Of a DNA stretch of 5,314 bases, positions 1 through 5,314 are shown piece after piece (the first letter of the stretch is position 1; each line of letters begins with the position of its first letter). The notes beneath the pieces are model-generated. The model ran no database searches. It was not told the DNA's origin and saw nothing but the letters and a program-made list of their open reading frames with translations. Location of the stretch: positions 1-5,314 of the forward strand of contig JAKONS010000156.1 of NCBI GenBank assembly GCA_022701845.1, written 5' to 3'. The DNA is from Burkholderiaceae bacterium. Lineage in GTDB: Bacteria > Pseudomonadota > Gammaproteobacteria > Burkholderiales > Burkholderiaceae. Made by a program: the position numbers and the translations under genes.

Positions 1-41
1 TCATCGATGACTTTCGGGAAGCGGCAAAACGACCAGTATGG

Positions 42-56
42 CGGTGCGCCGCACCG
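42..56 (-). terminator. Possible weak hairpin downstream of the GGDEF-EAL gene
   Basis: A perfect 6-bp stem (CGGTGC/GCACCG) with a 3-base loop lies about 30 bases past the stop codon of the minus-strand GGDEF-EAL gene. There is no U-run directly after it on the minus strand; the nearest is GTTTTG about a dozen bases on. It is therefore not a classical rho-independent terminator. It could be an RNA 3'-end stabiliser or chance in GC-rich DNA. Nothing else, including no start of another gene, can be supported in positions 1-86. Confidence 0.25.
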
Positions 57-86
57 GAGCGGGCGCAGGGGCCGCCCCGTGCCACG

Positions 87-2513
87 TCAATCCGCCGGCA
101 GGAAGGCGGCCGGGCTCGCCAGCCGGACGCCGATATCGGCCGCGGGCAGTGCCGGCGCGCACAGGAAACCCTGGAAGTGCGCGCAGCCGAGCGCCAGCAG
201 GCACAGGCGCTGCGCCTCGGTTTCCACGCCCTCCGCCACCGTGTCGAAGCGCAGTGCCCGGGCCATCGCCAGCATGGCGGTGACGATGGCGTGGTCGCTG
301 GAATCGTCCGGCAGGCCGCGCACGAACGACTGGTCGAGCTTGACCCGGTGGATCGGGAATTTCTTCAGATAGGCCAGGCTGGAATAGCCGGTGCCGAAAT
401 CGTCGATGGCCAGCCGCACGCCCACCCGCACCAGCTCGTGCAGCCGCTGCAGCGCCTCGTCGGCGTCCTGCACCAGGATCGATTCGGTGAGCTCCAGCTC
501 GATCAGCTCCGGCGACACGCCGGCCACCCGGATCGCGGCGGCCACCCGGTCGACGAAATCGGCCTGGCGGAACTGCAGCGGCGACACGTTCACCGACACC
601 ACCACCGCGGTGCCGGCGCGCTGCCACACCGAGGCCTGCCGCACCGCCTCCTCCAGCACCCAGGCGCCGATCTGCACGATGAAGCCCGACTCCTCGGCCA
701 GCGGAATAAAGGCCGACGGCGGCACGTTGCCGCGCTCCTCGTCGGGCCAGCGGATCAGCGCCTCCACCCCGACCAGCGCGCCGCTGCTCAGGTGCAACTG
801 CGGCTGGTAGTGCAGCACGAAGCGGCGGCGCTCCAGCGCCTCGCGCATCGCATGCTCGAGCGACATGCGGGCGCGCAGGTCGACGTTCATCTCCGGCTGG
901 TAGAAACGGAAGCTGCCCCGGCCGCGCTCCTTCACCCGGAACATCGCGGTGTCGGCATGCCGCACCAGGTCGTCGAGCGACGCCGCGTCCTGCGGATACA
1001 GCGAAATGCCGATGCTGGCGCTCAGCGAGAACCGCATGTCCTCCAGCAGGAAGGGCTGCGCCAGCGACTGCAGCACCCGCTGCGCCACCCCTTCGGCAGA
1101 CACGTTGTCGGCGTCGTGCAGATGCACCACGAATTCGTCGCCGCCCATGCGGCAGAGGGTGTCCGACGGCCGCAGGCAGGCCTTGATCCGCTCGGCCACC
1201 TTCACCAGCACCCGGTCGCCGAACTGGTGGCCCATCGAGTCGTTGATGTTCTTGAAACGGTCCAGGTCGAGGAACAGCACCGCGAACGGCTGCTTGTCGC
1301 GCCTGCCCGGCGCCAGCTGCCGGTCGACCCGGCGCGCCAGCAGCAGCCGGTTCGGCAGGCCGGTGAGCGCATCGCTGAAGGCCAGCTCCTCGATGCGGCG
1401 CTGCGCCTCGCGCTGGCCCGACAAGTCGCGGAAAAAACCGATGGTGTGCGAGATGACGCCGGCCGGATCGCGCAGCACCACCCACGACAGCCGCACCGGG
1501 CACACCGTGCCGTCGCCGCGCCGGTGCCACACCTCGCCCTCCCACAGCCCGACGCTTTCCCAGGCGGTGCGGATGTCGGTGAAGAGCCGGCCGGAGTCGT
1601 GGTCCTCGAACAGATCGGCGGCGCTGCTGCCGACCAGGCCCTCCATCGGGTGCCGGCTCATGCGGCAGCAGACCGGGTTGGCGGTGACGATGCGGTGCTG
1701 CGGGTCGGCCACGAACACCGCCTCCGGGCTGCACTCGAACACCCGCGCGGCCAGCCGCAGCCCCTGCTCGGAGGTGACGCGCTCGGTGATGTCCTGGTAG
1801 GAGAACACCCTTCCGATGACCCGGTCGCGGCTGAACTGCGGCAGCGACAGCCGCTGCACTACACGGCCGTTGCGCAGCATCAGCACGTCGCTGGCGCTCT
1901 GGTCGATCTCGGCGAAGATTTCGCTCAGCCGGCCCTGGTAGCCCTCCACGTCGAGCAACTGGGCCGCCACCATCGCATGCACCGCGGCGTCGTCGCGCTG
2001 CACCAGGACCTCGCGCGGCACTTCCCAGATCTGTGCGAAGCGGCGGTTGAAGGCGCGGATGCTGCCGTCGAGGCCGCACACCAGCATGCCGTCGGCGGTG
2101 GATTCCAGCGTGGCCCGGGATTCCGCCAGCAGCCGCTCCATCTCGGCCTCGCTGTGGTGCTGCTGGCTGCGGTCGATGGCGCCGATGACCCAGGCCGGAC
2201 CCGGCTGGGCGACGCTCGCCGGCATGCGGCTCACCCGCCGTTCGACATGCACCACCGAGCCGTCCGGCCGCAGCAGCCGGGTCTGCGACTGCAGCTGCGC
2301 CGAGGCGTCGCTGCCGGCGTTCTCCCAGAAGAAGACGTCTTCCGGATCGGTGAAGAAATCGGTGACCGGCTGGCCGACCATCGCCTCGCGGCTGCGGTCC
2401 AGCAGACGCGCCGCGGACGCATTGGTCGCGCGTACATGGAGCTCCGGTCCTTCGACGATCCAGACGGCTTCGAGCAAACCGTCCATCCAGGCTGCCGAAG
2501 CAGCGAAATTCAC
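87..2513 (-). CDS. PAS-PAS-PAS-GGDEF-EAL cyclic-di-GMP synthase/phosphodiesterase
   Basis: An 808-residue cytoplasmic signalling protein with no signal peptide or membrane segment. Three PAS-type sensor regions lie at about residues 8-115, 130-245 and 255-372. A GGDEF diguanylate cyclase domain follows (about 373-535; it opens with DALTGLPNR at 381), then an EAL phosphodiesterase domain (about 555-795). The GGDEF signature is intact (457-461), with an RxxD product-inhibition site (448-451) at the canonical five-residue spacing. The EAL residues are all visible: EALIRW from E584, N642, E674, D704/D705 in the DDFGTGYSS loop, K725, E761 and Q781. Both activities are thus plausible: GTP to c-di-GMP, and c-di-GMP to pGpG. 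In many such hybrids one domain dominates, and sequence cannot say which. The chosen start is GTG, overlapping the upstream HD-GYP stop as GTGA with GGGG seven bases before it. ATG at codon 10 is an alternative that would keep the PAS region. The PAS ligands are unknown. Confidence 0.93.
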   Translation of the reverse strand: MNFAASAAWMDGLLEAVWIVEGPELHVRATNASAARLLDRSREAMVGQPVTDFFTDPEDVFFWENAGSDASAQLQSQTRLLRPDGSVVHVERRVSRMPASVAQPGPAWVIGAIDRSQQHHSEAEMERLLAESRATLESTADGMLVCGLDGSIRAFNRRFAQIWEVPREVLVQRDDAAVHAMVAAQLLDVEGYQGRLSEIFAEIDQSASDVLMLRNGRVVQRLSLPQFSRDRVIGRVFSYQDITERVTSEQGLRLAARVFECSPEAVFVADPQHRIVTANPVCCRMSRHPMEGLVGSSAADLFEDHDSGRLFTDIRTAWESVGLWEGEVWHRRGDGTVCPVRLSWVVLRDPAGVISHTIGFFRDLSGQREAQRRIEELAFSDALTGLPNRLLLARRVDRQLAPGRRDKQPFAVLFLDLDRFKNINDSMGHQFGDRVLVKVAERIKACLRPSDTLCRMGGDEFVVHLHDADNVSAEGVAQRVLQSLAQPFLLEDMRFSLSASIGISLYPQDAASLDDLVRHADTAMFRVKERGRGSFRFYQPEMNVDLRARMSLEHAMREALERRRFVLHYQPQLHLSSGALVGVEALIRWPDEERGNVPPSAFIPLAEESGFIVQIGAWVLEEAVRQASVWQRAGTAVVVSVNVSPLQFRQADFVDRVAAAIRVAGVSPELIELELTESILVQDADEALQRLHELVRVGVRLAIDDFGTGYSSLAYLKKFPIHRVKLDQSFVRGLPDDSSDHAIVTAMLAMARALRFDTVAEGVETEAQRLCLLALGCAHFQGFLCAPALPAADIGVRLASPAAFLPAD
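2510..2513 (-). other. GTGA stop/start overlap joining the two c-di-GMP genes
   Basis: On the minus strand the four bases read GTGA: GTG starts the GGDEF-EAL protein and TGA ends the HD-GYP protein. Such 4-base overlaps usually mean one mRNA and translational coupling by terminating ribosomes. This overlap is the main reason for choosing GTG as the downstream start, because the frame stays open far upstream inside the HD-GYP gene. Confidence 0.85.
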
Positions 2514-3799
2514 GGGTTCGCCCCGACGGTCGTCGGCTCCACCGCGCGCTCGAAGAAGTAGCAGATGCGGCTGCGCGGCGACAGGTAGTCGAGCGACGCC
2601 CGGGGCAGCTGCGCCGGTTTGAGGCTGCGGCGGATGCCGAGCTCGGGCGCGGTTTCCAGATCCAGCACGCCGGCATCGGCGCGCGGTACCGCGGGGTCGT
2701 GCACCATCACCCGCGGCCGCAGCGGCCGGCTCGAATTCACCGACACCACCATCGCGTAGCGGTCGTTGCCCAGCTGCACCACCGAGCCGGGCGGGTAGAC
2801 ACCCATCATGCGGATGAAGGCGCCGAGCACCGTCGGATCGAAGCGCGGCTTCATCTGCGCGAAGATCACCGACAGGGCCTCGTGCGGCGTCAGGGCCAGC
2901 GCACTGCGCGGCGGGTTGCAGAAGTTGTCGTAGCGGTTGACCAGCGCCAGGATCTTGCCGCAGACATGGATCTGCGGGCCCTGCAGCTTCTGCGGGAAGC
3001 CGCTGCCGTCCATCATCTCGTGGTGCTGGGCAATGGCGGCGGTCGCGTCGGCCGACAGGCCCATGCGGCGGGCGAACGCGACGCCGCGCGCCACATGGTC
3101 CTGGTAGATGCGGTATTCGGAGGTGGAAAAGCTCTCGTCGACCATGCGGTAGCGCAGCGGCAGTTCCAGCTTGCCGACGTCGTGCAGCAGCGCCGCCGCG
3201 CCGAGCGACATCAGCGCGTCGCGCTGCAGGCCGAGCGCGCGGCCCAGCAACAGGCACAGCACCATCACGTTGATCGGGTGCTGGGTGCTGCGCTCGCCGA
3301 CGCTCTCCGACAGCAGCGTGATGACCGATTCGCCGTCGGTCAGCAGGTCGTCGACGCAGCCCGACACCAGATCAGCCGCCTCGTCGCGTGCCTGGTACGG
3401 GCTTTGCATCAGTTGGTCGGTGACCTTGCGGAACCGGCGAGAGGCTTCGGCGAAGCGGCGCTCACAGTGCAGCAGGGCGCGGGCATGCAGGGCGTTGGCG
3501 CGGGCGCGGCGCGCGGCCGGGTCGAGTTCCACGACAGCGGGCTCGTCGGCGGCTTCGAGTTCGTCGTCCGCGTCGTGGGGCTCGAGGCCGTCGGGCGCTT
3601 CCGGATCGATGTCGCTGCGATCGGGGAAATAACGAATCGTCTGCAGTCCCAGCGCGAGGATGGTCTGCATCTGTTCGTCGGTGTTGACCTTGAAGCTGCT
3701 CAGCGGGAACGGGTGGTCCATCCAACCCAGGTCGAGTTGGATGAACATGCCCTTGCGCAGCATACGAACGTCGATGACTTTTGACTGGCCCTCTTCCAT
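2510..3799 (-). CDS. DUF3391 and HD-GYP domain protein, c-di-GMP phosphodiesterase-like
   Basis: A 429-residue soluble protein. Residues about 8-60 match the DUF3391 type of N-terminus (VRMLRKGMFI, then DLGWMDHPF). A charged, Asp/Glu/Ala-rich linker follows (about 60-100), then an HD-GYP domain (about 160-340). Visible site residues are H174, the H206-D207 pair with K210 (HDVGK), H235, and H259-H260-E261 leading into D264-GSGFP, a Phe variant of GYP. Family members hydrolyse c-di-GMP to pGpG or GMP. Oddity: in the motif usually like ILAVADVYDAL the protein reads ILALVNRYDNF, so N288 stands where the last metal-ligand Asp is expected. This may be a subfamily trait, so activity is uncertain. 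The ATG at 3799 is the first in frame and keeps the full DUF3391, though its ribosome site is weak; Met13 is an alternative. It is the first gene of the cassette and overlaps the next by four bases. Confidence 0.92.
   Translation of the reverse strand: MEEGQSKVIDVRMLRKGMFIQLDLGWMDHPFPLSSFKVNTDEQMQTILALGLQTIRYFPDRSDIDPEAPDGLEPHDADDELEAADEPAVVELDPAARRARANALHARALLHCERRFAEASRRFRKVTDQLMQSPYQARDEAADLVSGCVDDLLTDGESVITLLSESVGERSTQHPINVMVLCLLLGRALGLQRDALMSLGAAALLHDVGKLELPLRYRMVDESFSTSEYRIYQDHVARGVAFARRMGLSADATAAIAQHHEMMDGSGFPQKLQGPQIHVCGKILALVNRYDNFCNPPRSALALTPHEALSVIFAQMKPRFDPTVLGAFIRMMGVYPPGSVVQLGNDRYAMVVSVNSSRPLRPRVMVHDPAVPRADAGVLDLETAPELGIRRSLKPAQLPRASLDYLSPRSRICYFFERAVEPTTVGANP
2521..2524 (-). 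promoter_or_regulatory. Probable ribosome binding site (GGGG) of the GGDEF-EAL gene
   Basis: GGGG on the minus strand lies seven bases before the GTG start, inside the last codons of the HD-GYP gene. It is a modest Shine-Dalgarno match that supports the GTG start. Translational coupling through the overlap may make a strong site unnecessary. Confidence 0.5.
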
Positions 3800-3898
3800 G
3801 AACTGCTTTTGGCGTCTGCCGTTGAGGGCATGTTACACAAAAGAGACCAAGAAACAGGAAGTGACAGCCTGCTATTCATGCGTACCGTGTGTTTCGGC

Positions 3899-3918
3899 AC
3901 GACTTATCGAAACGACTT
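3899..3918 (-). promoter_or_regulatory. Direct repeat AAGTCGT-N6-AAGTCGT upstream of the HD-GYP gene
   Basis: Read on the minus strand, two perfect 7-base copies of AAGTCGT have a 13-base period and lie about 100 bases upstream of the HD-GYP start, just past the lgt terminator. An imperfectly centred inverted repeat, GTTTCG (3891-3896) and CGAAAC (3908-3913), overlaps them. The position suits an activator or repressor site for the c-di-GMP cassette, but no regulator family is recognised. I found no convincing sigma-70 promoter between here and the start codon. The rest of 3800-3922 is relatively AT-rich and shows nothing else supportable. Confidence 0.3.
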
Positions 3919-3922
3919 GAAG

Positions 3923-3959
3923 AAAAAGGCGCTGTGCGTGGTTCGCCCACGCCTTTTTT
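3923..3959 (-). terminator. Rho-independent terminator of lgt
   Basis: Arms AAAAAGGCG (3923-3931) and CGCCTTTTT (3950-3958) form a 9-bp stem. On the minus strand the stem begins a few bases after the lgt TAG stop and ends in a T-rich tail. An inner GCGTGG/CCACGC pairing (3935-3940 with 3947-3952) offers an alternative stem that would suit the plus strand, so the element could act in both directions. It separates lgt transcription from the c-di-GMP cassette on the same strand, implying that the cassette has its own promoter. Confidence 0.8.
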
Positions 3960-3962
3960 CGA

Positions 3963-4787
3963 CTAGGCGTTCGGCGGCGCCGGGCGACGGCGGCGCGCCC
4001 AGAACAGAAAACCGATACCCGCCGCGACCATCGGCACGCACAGCCACTGGCCCATGCTCATGCCGAGCGGCAGCAGACCCAGGAAGCTGTCGGGCTCACG
4101 GAAGAATTCCGCGGTGAAGCGCAGCACGCCGTAGCCGATGAGGAACGCACCCGACACCTCGCCCAGGCGTCGGGGCCGGCGCGCATAGAGCCACAGCAGC
4201 ACGAACAGCAGCAGGCCTTCGAGCAGGAACTGGTAGACCTGCGAGGGATGGCGCGGCGCCAGCGAGCCGCTCTGCGGAAACACCATGCCCCACGGCAGGG
4301 ACGGATCGCAGAAGCGGCCCCACAACTCGCCGTTGATGAAATTGCCGACCCGGCCGGCCGCCAGACCGGTCGGCACGCACGGCGCCACGAAATCGGCCAC
4401 CTCCACCCAATGGCGCCGCCGCGAGCGGGCGAACCACATCATCGAGGCGATCACCCCCAGCAGGCCGCCGTGAAAGCTCATGCCGCCCTGCCAGACATAG
4501 AGGATCTCGAGCGGGTGGGTGAGGTAGAAGCCCGGCTTGTAGAACAGGCAGTAGCCGAGGCGGCCGCCCAGCACCACGCCCAGCACACCGAGGAACAGCA
4601 CGTCCTCGACATCCTTGCGGCTCCACGCCCAGTCGCCGGTCATCGAAGCGTAGGGCTCGTGCCGCAGGCGGCGAAAGCCGAGGAAGAGAAAGAGTCCAAA
4701 GGCGGCCAGATAGGTCAGGCCGTACCAGTGGATGGCCAGCGGCCCGACTTGCAGGGCTACCGGATCGATCGTGGGGTACATCAGCAT
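3963..4787 (-). CDS. lgt: Prolipoprotein diacylglyceryl transferase
   Basis: Lgt moves diacylglycerol from phosphatidylglycerol onto the lipobox cysteine of prolipoproteins in the inner membrane, the first step of lipoprotein maturation. The 274-residue product is full length and strongly hydrophobic, consistent with the family's seven membrane helices. Family motifs are present: HWYGL (H20, Y22), FHGG with H106, the signature [14 protein letters not shown] (R146, N149, E154), PRHPSQVY (H180), and an R-x3-E pair in RFTAEFF (R223, E227) matching the spacing of the essential Arg/Glu pair known in E. coli. The frame is open to an ATG at 4832, but I chose the ATG at 4787 because [11 protein letters not shown] fits the usual Lgt N-terminus; the ATG at 4781 is also possible. 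No clear Shine-Dalgarno precedes either. The gene is divergent from ilvD and ends just before a strong terminator, so it is probably transcribed alone. Confidence 0.97.
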   Translation of the reverse strand: MLMYPTIDPVALQVGPLAIHWYGLTYLAAFGLFLFLGFRRLRHEPYASMTGDWAWSRKDVEDVLFLGVLGVVLGGRLGYCLFYKPGFYLTHPLEILYVWQGGMSFHGGLLGVIASMMWFARSRRRHWVEVADFVAPCVPTGLAAGRVGNFINGELWGRFCDPSLPWGMVFPQSGSLAPRHPSQVYQFLLEGLLLFVLLWLYARRPRRLGEVSGAFLIGYGVLRFTAEFFREPDSFLGLLPLGMSMGQWLCVPMVAAGIGFLFWARRRRPAPPNA

Positions 4788-4890
4788 GGGGCGGTATTGT
4801 GCCCGCCACGCCTGCACGCCGACGCATCGCAAAGTGCATACTGCGCGGCGGTTTTATCGCCCACCCCTACAGAGCCCCCAGAGGTCATCG
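4788..4890. other. Divergent lgt-ilvD intergenic region
   Basis: These 103 bases must hold the promoters of both lgt (leftward) and ilvD (rightward). Weak -10-like hexamers are visible: CATACT (4837-4842) and TTTTAT (4852-4857) for ilvD, and CACAAT on the minus strand about ten bases before the lgt start. None has a good -35 partner at normal spacing. There is no room for a typical leader-peptide attenuator before ilvD, and no riboswitch fold is recognised. Confidence 0.4.
4880..4884 (+). promoter_or_regulatory. Ribosome binding site of ilvD
   Basis: AGAGG lies six bases before the ATG at 4891. It is a good Shine-Dalgarno match and fixes the ilvD start. Confidence 0.75.
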
Positions 4891-5314
4891 ATGACAGACA
4901 AGACGCTTCGCAGCGACAACATCACCCAAGGCAAGTCCCGCGCTCCCAACCGCTCCATGTACTACGCCATGGGCTACCAGGAAAGCGACTTCAAGAAGCC
5001 GATGGTCGGCGTGGCCAACGGCCACAGCACCATCACCCCGTGCAACTCGGGGCTGCAGAAGCTGGCCGACGCCGCCATCGCCGGCATCGAGGAAGCGGGC
5101 GGCAATGCGCAGGTGTTCGGCACGCCCACCATTTCCGACGGCATGGCGATGGGTACCGAAGGCATGAAATACAGCCTGGTCAGCCGCGAAGTCATCAGCG
5201 ACTGCATCGAGACCTGCGTCGGCGGCCAGTGGATGGACGGCGTGCTGGTGGTGGGCGGTTGCGACAAGAACATGCCCGGCGGCCTGATGGGCATGCTGCG
5301 CGCCAACGTGCCCG
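4891..5314 (+). CDS. ilvD: Dihydroxy-acid dehydratase, 5' part (runs off the window)
   Basis: IlvD dehydrates 2,3-dihydroxy-isovalerate and 2,3-dihydroxy-3-methylvalerate to the 2-oxo acid precursors of valine, leucine and isoleucine, in the cytoplasm. The frame stays open from ATG to the window edge, giving 141 of the roughly 560-620 residues usual for the family. The start of the protein matches closely: [13 protein letters not shown], then [16 protein letters not shown] with iron-sulfur ligand C51, [17 protein letters not shown] with metal ligand D83, and [10 protein letters not shown] with cluster ligand C124 and K126, the lysine that is carbamylated in structurally studied relatives. The CDKNMPG form differs from the CDKITPG form of enterobacterial IlvD. 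A sugar-acid dehydratase of the same superfamily is less likely given the N-terminus. It is divergent from lgt, with a good ribosome site at 4880-4884. Confidence 0.96.
   Translation, partial: MTDKTLRSDNITQGKSRAPNRSMYYAMGYQESDFKKPMVGVANGHSTITPCNSGLQKLADAAIAGIEEAGGNAQVFGTPTISDGMAMGTEGMKYSLVSREVISDCIETCVGGQWMDGVLVVGGCDKNMPGGLMGMLRANVP

Noticed and set aside
1..10. Palindrome TCATCGATGA at the left edge, repeated at 4885-4894 over the ilvD start
   Set aside because: Two copies of a 10-base palindrome with unrelated flanks and no shared gene context; the second copy simply contains the ilvD ATG. Coincidence is the simplest reading.
1..2676. Very long open frames in other phases, including 891 codons on the minus strand and about 790 codons on the plus strand (177-2561)
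   Set aside because: They overlap the GGDEF-EAL gene completely, show low-complexity Arg/Ala/Gly or His/Gln-rich translations and no domain. They are the usual shadow of GC-rich codon use.
2514..3257. Upstream extension of the GGDEF-EAL frame to 3257 (1056 codons)
   Set aside because: The added part is an Arg/Ala-rich translation read through the HD-GYP gene in another frame. The PAS-like sequence begins only after the GTG at 2513.
3902..3913. FliA-like -10 (TTCGATAA on the minus strand) upstream of the HD-GYP gene
   Set aside because: The eight bases resemble GCCGATAA in six positions, but no TAAA-type -35 lies at the required spacing.
3830..4117. Small plus-strand frame starting in the gap near 3830
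   Set aside because: It has no well-spaced ribosome site, passes through the lgt terminator and continues antisense into lgt with Arg-rich sequence.
4788..4832. Lgt start at the ATG at 4832
   Set aside because: The additional 15 residues do not resemble Lgt N-termini, and that start would consume much of the short divergent promoter region.
4974..5306. Minus-strand frame of 110 codons across the right end
   Set aside because: It is antisense to ilvD, whose plus-strand translation matches the family along its whole length.

Overview
The window reads as a GC-rich proteobacterial chromosome, most likely a betaproteobacterium. The betaproteobacterial style of the Lgt and IlvD sequences and the DUF3391/HD-GYP architecture suggest Rhodocyclales (Azoarcus/Thauera-like), but that placement is inference from family resemblance, not a search. 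All four genes look native: no mobile element, RNA gene or CRISPR array is visible.

Layout. Positions 87-3799 hold a minus-strand, two-gene cyclic-di-GMP cassette. It is transcribed from the DUF3391/HD-GYP phosphodiesterase-like gene (2510-3799) into a PAS-PAS-PAS-GGDEF-EAL gene (87-2513). The two reading frames overlap by four bases in a GTGA junction, so they are almost certainly co-transcribed and translationally coupled. To the right is a 163-base gap (3800-3962) with a short direct repeat and a strong rho-independent terminator. The terminator closes lgt (3963-4787, minus strand), which encodes prolipoprotein diacylglyceryl transferase. After a 103-base divergent intergenic region comes the 5' part of ilvD (4891 to the window end, plus strand), encoding dihydroxy-acid dehydratase of branched-chain amino acid synthesis.

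How the genes work together. The two signalling genes probably set c-di-GMP levels. The large protein has intact motifs for both synthesis (GGDEF with an RxxD inhibitory site) and linear cleavage (a complete EAL set), placed behind three sensory PAS domains. Its partner is an HD-GYP protein that keeps most metal-binding residues but has Asn where the last metal-ligand Asp is expected. lgt and ilvD are unrelated housekeeping genes that share only a divergent promoter region.

I see no wholly new system. The points most worth a second look are the coupled HD-GYP/GGDEF-EAL pair, the Asp-to-Asn change in the HD-GYP site, and the 13-base-period direct repeat upstream of the cassette.
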